Below are positions 1 through 6,954 of a stretch of DNA of 64,000 bases, one piece after another. Within the stretch, counting starts at the first letter, position 1, and each line of letters opens with the position of its first letter. Made by a program: the position numbers and the translations under genes. This DNA comes from Massilia brevitalea (GTDB lineage Bacteria > Pseudomonadota > Gammaproteobacteria > Burkholderiales > Burkholderiaceae_D): positions 11,588 to 75,587 of the forward strand of contig NZ_JAULSI010000009.1 in NCBI RefSeq assembly GCF_030711405.1, given 5' to 3'. The notes below the pieces were generated by a model. The model did not search any database. It was not told the DNA's origin and saw nothing but the letters and a program-made list of their open reading frames with translations.

Positions 1-3
1 ATT

Positions 4-66
4 GCGGCCTGCGACCGAAACAATGGCGGCCTGCGACCGAAACAATGGCGGCCTGCGACCGAAACC
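4..66. repeat. 22-bp tandem repeat, about three copies
   Basis: A 22-bp unit beginning GCGGCCTGCGACCG repeats head to tail at 4-25 and 26-47, with a partial third copy from 48 to 66. It touches the window edge, so more copies may lie to the left. It ends directly at the palindrome that follows. No coding function is seen. Confidence 0.85.
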
Positions 67-115
67 GTAGGGTGGGGTGTTTGAGGCCCCCAGCCTCAAA
101 CACCCCACCGTACGG
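65..115. repeat. REP-like long palindrome (variant)
   Basis: Arms of 17 bp (71-87 and 93-109) are exact inverted complements, and the outer flanks (CCGTAGGG and CCGTACGG) continue the pairing with one mismatch. The ends match those of the REP units found throughout the window, but the central stem is different (GGTGTTTGAGG). It is probably a relative of the same family. It could also act as a transcription barrier upstream of tatA, although no T-run follows. Confidence 0.6.
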
Positions 116-276
116 TCGCCACCTGGGCCATGGCAAGGTTCGCAACGAGGCACGCTGTAGTAATGACTCTTGACAAGTTTCTTTTGGCCGGGTCAAGTCG
201 GGCCGCATGGCTTATACTGGCACGGTACGCTTTACTGCACTAATTTCGGGCGCATGCGCCCACGAAGGAGATAAAC

Positions 277-528
277 ATGGGTTCGATGAGCATTTGGCAC
301 TGGGTAATCGTGCTGGTCGTGGTGGTGCTGCTGTTCGGTACCAAGAAACTGGGCAATGTCGGTTCCGACATCGGCAAGGCCGTCAAGGGCTTCAAGGACG
401 GCGTAAAGGGCGAGGAAGAAAAGTCGGGCGCGAACCCGGCCAATCCCGCCAGCGCGGTCAACCCTGCCCAGCAGGTAGCGGACAAGTCGACGATCGACGT
501 CGAAACCCGCGAAAAGCACCGTTCGTAA
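277..528 (+). CDS. tatA: Sec-independent protein translocase subunit TatA
   Basis: This is the pore-forming subunit of the twin-arginine translocase, which moves folded proteins across the inner membrane. The 83-residue product has the expected plan: a short N-out transmembrane helix (about residues 6-20), the conserved Phe20-Gly21 hinge, an amphipathic helix (about 25-45), and a charged disordered tail. The ATG at 277 follows an AAGGAG ribosome binding site at 265-270. It is the first gene of a tight tatA-tatB-tatC operon; tatB starts 12 bp after its stop. A TATACT -10-like hexamer lies at 213-218 without a clear -35. Length and motif order are normal for the family. Confidence 0.96.
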   Translation: MGSMSIWHWVIVLVVVVLLFGTKKLGNVGSDIGKAVKGFKDGVKGEEEKSGANPANPASAVNPAQQVADKSTIDVETREKHRS

Positions 529-540
529 TCCGGTCGCTCC

Positions 541-1044
541 ATGATCGACCTGGGACTGTCGAAGATCGCCATCATCGGTGTGGTGGCGCTGATCGTGATC
601 GGCCCTGAAAAGCTGCCGAAGGTGGCGCGCATGGCCGGCACCCTGTATGGCCGCGCCCAGCGCTACCTGCAGGACGTCAAATCCGAGGTCAGCCGCGAAA
701 TCCAGCTCGACGAATTGCGCAACCTGCACAAGGAAGTGGCGGACAGCGCGGCCGAGTTCCAGTCCGACGTCGAGCACCACATGTCGGGAGCCATGAACGA
801 CGTCAAGTCGGCCTGGCAGGGCGATATCCAGCCGACCATCGCCACCCCGGCGGCGCCATCGGCCACGCTCGACGACCTCGAGCGCAAGGCGCGCGACTTC
901 CGCCGCAAGAAGCTGGTGCGTTCGTCGGCCATCCCCGCCTGGTACAAGCACCGCCACGGCGGCAAGACCCGCGTCCTGTCGGGCGCCGCGCGCGTGCGCA
1001 AGTTCCGGCCGGGCGTGAAATCCTCCAACCGTTCCTTTTTCTAG
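541..1044 (+). CDS. tatB: Sec-independent protein translocase subunit TatB
   Basis: TatB forms the substrate-receptor complex with TatC. The 167-residue protein begins with a short hydrophobic helix (about 5-21) ending in the Gly21-Pro22 motif typical of TatB, then a long amphipathic and charged helical region. The C-terminal 60 residues are basic and low in predicted structure. The stop codon is immediately followed by the tatC start with no gap, so the two are probably translationally coupled. It is distinguished from TatA by its length and by GPEKLP after the membrane helix. Confidence 0.95.
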   Translation: MIDLGLSKIAIIGVVALIVIGPEKLPKVARMAGTLYGRAQRYLQDVKSEVSREIQLDELRNLHKEVADSAAEFQSDVEHHMSGAMNDVKSAWQGDIQPTIATPAAPSATLDDLERKARDFRRKKLVRSSAIPAWYKHRHGGKTRVLSGAARVRKFRPGVKSSNRSFF

Positions 1045-1800
1045 ATGACGACCGAAGAAGCGCCAGTCGAAGAAACCTTCATCTCCCACCTCGTCGAGCT
1101 GCGCGACCGCCTGGTCAAGGCCATTATCGGCGTGGCGCTGGTCTGCATCGCCTTGATGATCTGGCCGGGGCCGAAGGAGGTCTACGATTTCCTCGCCGAG
1201 CCGATGCTGCAGTCGCTGCCGCCGGGTGCGAAGATGATCGCCACCGGCGTCGTCTCGCCCTTCCTGGTGCCGATGAAGGTGACCCTGATGGTGGCGCTGA
1301 TCATCGCGCTGCCCTGGGTGTTCTACCAGGTCTGGGCCTTTGTCGCGCCCGGCCTGTACGCCCACGAAAAGCGCCTGGTGCTGCCGCTGGTGATCTCGTC
1401 CTCGCTGCTGTTCATCGGCGGCGTGGCCTTCTGCTACTTCCTCGTGTTCGGCCGCGTGTTCCACTTCATTGCGGAATTCGCGCCCTCGACGATTGCGGTG
1501 ATGCCGGACATCGAGAACTACCTCGATTTCGTGATGTCGATGTGCCTCGCTTTTGGCGCCACCTTCGAGGTGCCGGTGGTGGTGGTGATCCTGGTGCGCA
1601 TGGGCATCGTCAGCATCGAGAAGCTGAAGTCGATCCGCCCCTACATGATCGTCGGCGCCTTCGTGATCGCGGCCATCGTCACGCCGCCGGACGTGGTCAG
1701 CCAGCTGGCCCTGGCCATTCCGATGTGCCTGCTGTTCGAGCTGGGCCTGCTGGTGGCGCCGATGTTCGTGCGCCTGACGCAGGCGCCGGAAGAGGCATAA
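1045..1800 (+). CDS. tatC: Sec-independent protein translocase subunit TatC
   Basis: TatC is the six-helix membrane protein that recognises the twin-arginine signal. The 251-residue product has the N-terminal HLVELRDRL signature (about 15-23) that contacts the RR motif, and six hydrophobic segments. The ATG directly abuts the tatB stop. A strong intrinsic terminator follows at 1825-1840. A likely local substrate is the amine oxidase at 10406-11992, which carries a TRRDFL twin-arginine signal. Confidence 0.97.
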   Translation: MTTEEAPVEETFISHLVELRDRLVKAIIGVALVCIALMIWPGPKEVYDFLAEPMLQSLPPGAKMIATGVVSPFLVPMKVTLMVALIIALPWVFYQVWAFVAPGLYAHEKRLVLPLVISSSLLFIGGVAFCYFLVFGRVFHFIAEFAPSTIAVMPDIENYLDFVMSMCLAFGATFEVPVVVVILVRMGIVSIEKLKSIRPYMIVGAFVIAAIVTPPDVVSQLALAIPMCLLFELGLLVAPMFVRLTQAPEEA

Positions 1801-1824
1801 GCCAGGGAGCAGCAAAACAAGAAA

Positions 1825-1840
1825 CCGGAGCGCGCTCCGG
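1825..1840 (+). terminator. Intrinsic terminator of tatABC
   Basis: A perfect palindrome (CCGGAGCG/CGCTCCGG) is followed by a run of eight T residues, 24 bp after the tatC stop. Confidence 0.9.
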
Positions 1841-1860
1841 TTTTTTTTACGCCTGACACC

Positions 1861-2124
1861 TTACCTGGCCGGCTTCGCCTTCCCGCCGCGGATGTGCGCC
1901 AGCACCTCCTGCTCGCGCCCGGCCGCCACCAGTTGCGCCGGCGTCTGCCCATCGAACGCCTCCAGCGGCGCATCCATCCAGGTACTGGCCGCCTCGTCCT
2001 TGCCGAGTATGCCCTTCATCTCGTGCATGACCGCATAGTAGGTCTGCGCCTTGCGCGACTGCGCATCGAAGCGCGCACGCAGCGCGTCCATCGCGTCGGG
2101 AGTGATCTGTCCGTCGTTACCCAT
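1861..2124 (-). CDS. Orphan MbcA/ParS/Xre-type antitoxin-like protein (DUF2384-like C-terminus)
   Basis: This small protein of 87 residues ends in a segment (WMDAPLEAF-DGQTPAQLV, then an AHIRGG tail) resembling the toxin-binding domain of Xre/MbcA/ParS antitoxins: a Trp-containing helix, a G-x-T/S-P turn and a C-terminal helix ending in Gly-Gly. The ATG at 2124 is chosen because GGGAG lies 9 nt upstream; the frame stays open to 2217, but that extension looks like intergenic sequence. No RES-domain toxin gene is adjacent, so the antitoxin reading is an inference from one motif. It lies convergent to tatABC. Confidence 0.6.
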   Translation of the reverse strand: MGNDGQITPDAMDALRARFDAQSRKAQTYYAVMHEMKGILGKDEAASTWMDAPLEAFDGQTPAQLVAAGREQEVLAHIRGGKAKPAR

Positions 2125-2167
2125 GCCGATTAACTCCCAATAAAACGTCATCATACCGTTCGCTAAA

Positions 2168-2275
2168 ACAACGGAGGTCAAGTCTGCCATCCAGACACGG
2201 CCTCTGCTGTATTCCACTGCTGACCGTCATGAATGGCTGAGCTCGTGTCACGATGGCAGACTTGACCCCCGTTGT
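2168..2275. repeat. 108-bp element bounded by 23-bp inverted repeats
   Basis: The arms 2168-2190 and 2253-2275 are inverted complements with one mismatch in 23. They enclose about 62 bp with no ORF. The element lies in the divergent gap between the antitoxin-like gene and merR. The core ACTTGACCCC also occurs in the palindrome at 6919-6948. It could be a MITE-like element or a long hairpin; no target-site duplication is evident. Confidence 0.6.
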
Positions 2276-2283
2276 AAAAATGC

Positions 2284-2314
2284 TTGACCCTGACGCAGCG
2301 TCAGGCTTTATCGT
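2284..2314 (+). promoter_or_regulatory. MerR-type promoter/operator of the merR-MFS operon
   Basis: A -35 element TTGACC (2284-2289) and a -10-like TATCGT (2309-2314) are separated by 19 bp, the long spacer typical of MerR-activated promoters. The spacer holds a perfect dyad, CTGACGC-A-GCGTCAG (2290-2304). The start codon of the MerR gene is 34 bp downstream, so autoregulation is likely. Confidence 0.7.
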
Positions 2315-2347
2315 TATGTGCAATCGGACAACATTACGGAGAGCACG

Positions 2348-3412
2348 ATGCTGCTGAAGATCGGCCAACTGGCCAGGCAAACCGGCCTGACCGTGCGCAC
2401 GCTGCACCACTACGACGCCATCGGGCTGCTGCACCCGAGCGGGCGGGCGGACAACGGCTACCGCCTGTACAACCGCGCCGACATCGCGCGCCTGCACCAG
2501 GTCCAGGCCCTGCGCCGCCTGGGGCTCAGCCTGGAGGAAGCGGGCGCGCTGCTGGCCGGCGAACAGGCCGACATCGGCGCCATCGTCGCCCAGCAGATCG
2601 CCCAGCTGAACAGCCAGATCGAGAACGCGACCCTGCTGCGCGACCGCCTGCAGCGCCTGCAGGAGGATTTCGTGGCGGCGGCCGAGCCCGACCTGGAGGA
2701 ATGGCTGGCCACGCTGGAACTGATGGCGATCTTCGACGAGCACCTGACGCCCGAGGAAACGGCGCGCTGGCGCACGCACGCGCAGAGCAGCCGCGCCGAC
2801 GAAGGGCGGGCCTGGAAAGCGCTGGCCGAACACATTCACGAACTGATCCGCACAAAGGTGCCGCCCGATGCGCCGCAGGCCCAAGACAGCGCGCGGCGCT
2901 GGATGGCGCTGGTCGATCCGCACCTGAAGCGCAGCCCGCAATTGATGCTGAAGATGGACGCCCTCTACCGCGACCAGCCCGACTTGCAGGCCGCCGCCGG
3001 GATGGACCACCTGCTGTTCGCGTACGTCGGCGAGGCCGCCGCCCACTACCGCCTCGGTCTGTACGCGCGCCACCTGACCCCGGAGCAGCTGGCGGCCATG
3101 CGCGAGGGCTTCCTGCGCCATCCGAACGGCGTCTGGGTGGCATTCTGCCGCGACCTGGGCGCGCTGATGGAAGCAGGCGTGGCGCCGGATGACCCGGCAG
3201 TGCAGGCGCTGTGCCTGTGCTGGCATCAGTTGTTCGAAGAGTGCTACGGCAGCGACCCGGACGTCAAGGCACGCATCCTGCACGCCCAGGCCAACGATCC
3301 GCAACTGATGCTGGGCAGCGTCTGGGACACGCCGCTGCGCGCCTACCTGGATGCCGGCCTGGCCCATCTCGATGCACAGGAAACCAGCGCGCAGGAGGCC
3401 AGCCATGTCTGA
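2348..3412 (+). CDS. MerR-family transcriptional regulator with TipAS-like effector domain
   Basis: The N-terminal 70 residues form a MerR winged helix-turn-helix (LLKIGQLARQTGLTVRTLHHYD, given here only as its type: IGQLA...TVRTLHHYD...GYRLY). A coiled-coil dimerisation helix follows (about 80-115), then about 230 residues like the TipAS antibiotic-sensing domain. The ATG at 2348 has GGAG six nt upstream; an earlier in-frame codon at 2318 lacks one. The stop overlaps the MFS gene start by 8 bp, so this is probably a drug-responsive regulator controlling its own exporter. The ligand is unknown. Confidence 0.88.
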   Translation: MLLKIGQLARQTGLTVRTLHHYDAIGLLHPSGRADNGYRLYNRADIARLHQVQALRRLGLSLEEAGALLAGEQADIGAIVAQQIAQLNSQIENATLLRDRLQRLQEDFVAAAEPDLEEWLATLELMAIFDEHLTPEETARWRTHAQSSRADEGRAWKALAEHIHELIRTKVPPDAPQAQDSARRWMALVDPHLKRSPQLMLKMDALYRDQPDLQAAAGMDHLLFAYVGEAAAHYRLGLYARHLTPEQLAAMREGFLRHPNGVWVAFCRDLGALMEAGVAPDDPAVQALCLCWHQLFEECYGSDPDVKARILHAQANDPQLMLGSVWDTPLRAYLDAGLAHLDAQETSAQEASHV

Positions 3413-4667
3413 ACGCGATCCGAACCCGGGCGCCCTGTGGCGCAACACGAACTTCCGCTGGCTGTTCGGCGGCGGCGTCATCTCGCTGCTGGGCGACCAG
3501 TTCACGCTGATCGCCTTGCCCTGGCTGGTCCTGAAACTGAGCGGCGACCCGCTGGCGCTGGGCGGCGTGCTGGCGGCGATCGGTGCGCCGCGCGCCATCT
3601 TCATGCTGGTCGGCGGCGCGATTGTCGACCGCAGCTCGCCGCGCCGCATCCTGCTGCTCACCAAATACGCCAACGCCGCCCTGATCGGCCTGCTCGGCGC
3701 GCTGGTGCTGGCGCAGCGGGTCGATATGGCGCTGGTCTACGTGCTGGCGGCCGCGATCGGTGTCTGCAGCGCCTTTGCCTACCCGGCCGGCAGCGCGCTG
3801 CTGCCCGGCGTGCTGGAACCGGCGCTGCTGGCGCCGGCCAACGGCATCCTGATGGGCATGCGCCAGGTGGCGATGCTGCTCGGCCCGCTGCTGGCCGGCG
3901 TGGTGATCGCAGCTGGCGGCGACGTCGGTGGCGGCATCGCCGATGCGCGCGGCCTCGGCATCGCCCTGCTGCTCGATGCAGTCAGCTACCTGCTGTCGGC
4001 CGCTACGCTGGCGCGCGTGCGGCCGCTGGCGCAGACGCCCCCGGCCGCCAACAAGCCGCCGCTGCTGGCCAGCCTGAAAGCCGGTCTGTGCTACTGCTGG
4101 GACGATGCCACGCTGCGCGCCTGCTTCATTTACTGGAGTGCGATGGCGCTGTTTGTCTCCGGTCCGCTGCAGATCGCCATGCCGCTGCTGGCCGAGCGCC
4201 TGGGCGGCGCCGGCACCTACGGCAGTTTGATGGCCGCGCATGGCGCCGGCGTGCTGGCCGGGATGCTGCTCTCAAACGTACGCCCAGGCCTGCGCATCGC
4301 CAACTTCGGCACCACGCTGCTGGTGGCCGACGGCGTGGTGGGATTGCTGTTCATCGCCATGGCCGGCGTGGCGGGCGTCTGGCAGGGCGTCGGCTTGCTG
4401 GTGGCGCTGGGCGTCGTCGGCGGCTACTTGCAGGTAGCGGTGATGTCCTGGCTGCAGCGCCGCATCAGCCTCGACATGCTGGGCCGCGCGATGGCCCTGC
4501 TGATGTTCCTGTTCATGGGCCTGGCGCCGCTGTCGGCAGCGCTGAGCGGCTGGCTGGTCGGCATGGTCGGGCTGGGCGCGATCTTTGCCGGGGCGGGCGT
4601 GGCGATGCTGGTGGTGGTGCTGTTCGGGTATGCGGCGACGCCGATCAGGCACCTGAGCGAAACCTGA
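3405..4667 (+). CDS. MFS transporter, probable drug or metabolite exporter
   Basis: The 420-residue membrane protein has about 12 hydrophobic helices and opens with the WRNTNFRWLFGG...LLGDQFT pattern common to EntS/MdtG-like exporters of the major facilitator superfamily. A cytoplasmic loop motif, DRSSPRR, follows helix 2. The ATG at 3405 is preceded by AGGAGG (3393-3398) and lies inside the 3' end of merR, indicating translational coupling. Context suggests export of the compound sensed by the MerR protein. The substrate cannot be told from sequence. Confidence 0.88.
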   Translation: MSERDPNPGALWRNTNFRWLFGGGVISLLGDQFTLIALPWLVLKLSGDPLALGGVLAAIGAPRAIFMLVGGAIVDRSSPRRILLLTKYANAALIGLLGALVLAQRVDMALVYVLAAAIGVCSAFAYPAGSALLPGVLEPALLAPANGILMGMRQVAMLLGPLLAGVVIAAGGDVGGGIADARGLGIALLLDAVSYLLSAATLARVRPLAQTPPAANKPPLLASLKAGLCYCWDDATLRACFIYWSAMALFVSGPLQIAMPLLAERLGGAGTYGSLMAAHGAGVLAGMLLSNVRPGLRIANFGTTLLVADGVVGLLFIAMAGVAGVWQGVGLLVALGVVGGYLQVAVMSWLQRRISLDMLGRAMALLMFLFMGLAPLSAALSGWLVGMVGLGAIFAGAGVAMLVVVLFGYAATPIRHLSET

Positions 4668-4722
4668 CGGTTCGCAGTCCCGGTGGCGTGGATTGCGCTG
4701 CCGGGAGCGTATCTGCCGGAGG

Positions 4723-5259
4723 CTAGTACGGAGTATCGGAACCGATATCCCTGGCCTGCAGCTTGCCTTTCGGGTGTGCTCTCAACTGTAGCGCCACCTG
4801 TTGATCGATGGTCTGTTTCCAGTCCCGCCCCAGCTTCTTCACGATGGCGTCGTTCATCACGGCGTTGTAAGCGCCAACGTAGGCCTCCTGTTGCGAAGCA
4901 TTCGGGATGACGTCGTTGCACAGGTCAGCCATGGCTGTAATACCCGATGTCCTGTATAGCGCCTTCCGGATTTCGTAAGCCCGGATATGTCCATCCGCCG
5001 GAACGGGAAAGATGCAGACCGGCAGATAGAACTTCAGGCTGCCGGCTTTCAGGTCCGATGCCGCGGCTGATTGTCCGCGCGATCGATGTTCAGGCAGATT
5101 GCGTCCGTCATGCACCCAGACGACAGTGTGCGCCTGGGCCGGTTGCATGATCTGTTCATCCACGCCGATGTGCTGTTGCGCTGGAGGGCGATACCAGGCC
5201 GAAGCGTTGTGCGTGGCACATGCCGAGAGCAGAAGCACGAGATAGCGTCGTGAAATCAT
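4723..5259 (-). CDS. Secreted protein of unknown function, paralogue of the next gene
   Basis: The 178-residue product starts with a signal peptide (basic start, hydrophobic LVLLLSA, cleavage near ASA-W). The mature N-terminus YRPPAQQHIGVDEQI closely matches YGPLPQQLISVDEQI in the protein encoded at 5400-5939, so the two are paralogues. The similarity fades after this segment, and the rest could be diverged or partly out of frame relative to the relative. No known domain is recognised. It lies 140 bp downstream of its paralogue on the same strand and may be the last gene of that operon. Confidence 0.6.
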   Translation of the reverse strand: MISRRYLVLLLSACATHNASAWYRPPAQQHIGVDEQIMQPAQAHTVVWVHDGRNLPEHRSRGQSAAASDLKAGSLKFYLPVCIFPVPADGHIRAYEIRKALYRTSGITAMADLCNDVIPNASQQEAYVGAYNAVMNDAIVKKLGRDWKQTIDQQVALQLRAHPKGKLQARDIGSDTPY

Positions 5260-5399
5260 TGTTCGTTATTCCTGCCCTGCCGGTTCCGGGAACGTCGGCC
5301 CGCCGGGATGGCTGATATAGATGCGGCGTCGGCTCATCGATATCAAGACGGGTCGAGCTTGAAGCGGCACTGGCGTATACCAGGAAAGTGCGGATGCAG

Positions 5400-5939
5400 T
5401 CAGCCGGGATCAGCCGCCAATTCCCAAGCCGGCCGCGTGGCCAGCCGGGCTCTCACATACGCCAGCCATTGGTCGTTTTCGTCGACCTTTCCGTCCACGG
5501 TCTCGATCTTCTCGAAGCTGCGCCATGTTGCCGGTGAGCCCTGGAACACGAGGTAGCTTTCGCCCAGTATGAAGCTGGGCGCGATGATGCAGTCGCTTTC
5601 GTTGATGGTGCGGCCACCGCCGTGCTTCCAGAACACCGGCGCCGTGTGGTGGTCGAAGCTCGTATCCTTGTGGTTGCCGCTCGCCGTGCCACCCATCAGC
5701 GTGAAGCTTCCCTGTTCCGGCCCGGCCAGGCGCTGCTGCACGACGAAGCGATACTCGACTGCGGATGTTCCGGCAGGCGTGGCGCTGACGGCCATCGCCA
5801 CCGTCACATCCCTTGCCCGGGCGATCTGTTCATCCACGCTGATCAGCTGCTGTGGCAGAGGACCATAGCAGGCCGATGCATCGTGGAGGGTGAATGCGCA
5901 GAGCAGGGCAATCAGGCTGCGCGTCACGCGCTTACGCAT
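5400..5939 (-). CDS. Secreted protein of unknown function
   Basis: The 179-residue product has a signal peptide cleaved near DASA-C. If the Cys is the first mature residue it could be mistaken for a lipoprotein, but the preceding residues (DASA) do not fit a lipobox well. The mature start carries the QQLISVDEQI motif shared with the downstream paralogue. The remainder is beta-rich (AVEYRFVVQQRL, YLVFQGSP) with two further Cys. The start codon overlaps the stop of the DUF2167 gene by 8 bp, which implies translational coupling. Function unknown. Confidence 0.72.
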   Translation of the reverse strand: MRKRVTRSLIALLCAFTLHDASACYGPLPQQLISVDEQIARARDVTVAMAVSATPAGTSAVEYRFVVQQRLAGPEQGSFTLMGGTASGNHKDTSFDHHTAPVFWKHGGGRTINESDCIIAPSFILGESYLVFQGSPATWRSFEKIETVDGKVDENDQWLAYVRARLATRPAWELAADPG

Positions 5940-6819
5940 CCTTGCGCTTGAAGAACTTGGCCAGCCCCGCCACCAGCCCGAAGCCCGCGATCAGGGCAAT
6001 CTTGGCAAACTTCGCCAGGAAGGCCGCGATCACCGCGAACAGCCCGAGCTTCTTGGCCGCGACACCGGTCACGAGCGCCGCGATCCCGTATTCCGCCACC
6101 TTGTCGGTGCCGGCGTTGAAGTCGGCGTAGGTCTTGCCGGTGTTGAAGCTGGTCTGGGTCAGCAGGGTCTGCACGAAGGGTTTGTTCTGCGGCAGTGACT
6201 CCAGCCCGGAGACCAGGTTCATCGACAAATAGCCTTCGCGGCCCAGCACATAGGTGTTGTAGTTGACGCCGTGCTCTTCGTTGGCGGCGCCCTTGTCTTT
6301 GCTTTCGATGGCCCAGACCAGGCGGTGCGTGGTCTTGTCATAGGTGGGCTTCTGGCTCCAGCCGACGATTTCCATGTCGGGCATGCCACGTGCCTGGCGT
6401 TCCTTGTTGCCTTCCTCGGTGCCTTCCTTGATGCCGGTGAGTAGTTCGTCGGCGTTCCAGTCGGCCGCCTCGTCGTCCTTGATGTAGCCGGCGTCGATGT
6501 AGCGCGGCACCACGAAGCTGTCGCCCTCGGGCGGCAGGATCACGCCGAGGCGGCTCGGGTCTTCGCCGTTGCCCATGGCTTTCAGCAGCTGGTCGGCCTG
6601 CGGCTGGGGAATGAAGGAATAGCCTGCGGGGAGTTGCAGCCTGGCCTGCTTGCCGAGCGGGATCTCGGCTGGGCCGGACTGCATGGCCGCCTGCACGGCC
6701 GCGCTGGCCGCTTTCATTTCCGCTTCCGGGTCGATCTTGCCGGGCTGCGCATGGGCGCTGGCAAAGGCAGACGAAACGAGCAATGCGCCGGCGGCGCGCG
6801 TGGTCCATGCAGTGTTCAT
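5932..6819 (-). CDS. DUF2167 family membrane-anchored protein
   Basis: The 295-residue protein has a signal peptide (to about residue 24, AHAQ), a soluble region with the DUF2167 pattern (LPAGYSFIP, LGVILPPEG, VPRYIDAGYIKDDEA, ADELL) and a C-terminal hydrophobic region (about 245-288) ending in KFFKRKD. This is a periplasmic domain fixed to the inner membrane by its C-terminus. The family has no established biochemical role. It is first of a minus-strand group with the two secreted proteins and overlaps the second gene. Confidence 0.85.
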   Translation of the reverse strand: MNTAWTTRAAGALLVSSAFASAHAQPGKIDPEAEMKAASAAVQAAMQSGPAEIPLGKQARLQLPAGYSFIPQPQADQLLKAMGNGEDPSRLGVILPPEGDSFVVPRYIDAGYIKDDEAADWNADELLTGIKEGTEEGNKERQARGMPDMEIVGWSQKPTYDKTTHRLVWAIESKDKGAANEEHGVNYNTYVLGREGYLSMNLVSGLESLPQNKPFVQTLLTQTSFNTGKTYADFNAGTDKVAEYGIAALVTGVAAKKLGLFAVIAAFLAKFAKIALIAGFGLVAGLAKFFKRKDA

Positions 6820-6918
6820 GCGTTCCTCAGTAAGGTGCTTGATGTGCTGCTATTTTAAGCGCGGCAACCGTCGTCAATACTCTCCAATTGTTGCTATTTC
6901 GAAATCGAAAATCAACGC

Positions 6919-6948
6919 AGCCGGGGTCAGTTGGACTTGACCCCGGCT
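6919..6948. terminator. Inverted repeat after the TonB receptor gene
   Basis: The 11-bp arms AGCCGGGGTCA and TGACCCCGGCT pair exactly around an 8-nt loop just beyond the stop of the minus-strand receptor gene. No proper T-run follows on either strand, so termination is possible but unproven. It shares ACTTGACCCC with the 2168-2275 element. Confidence 0.45.
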
Positions 6949-6954
6949 ATCGGT

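Noticed and set aside
170..218. sigma-70 promoter for tatA (TTGACA at 170, TATACT at 213)
   Set aside because: The spacing of 37 bp is far too long for one promoter; only the -10-like element is plausible.
232..1815. Long minus-strand open frame antisense to tatABC, and many similar long antisense frames opposite rpS-like GC-rich genes
   Set aside because: Products are His/Arg/Gln-rich and lack family motifs; they are codon-bias shadows of the plus-strand genes, as are the large frames opposite SNF2, priA, uvrA and the M3 peptidases.
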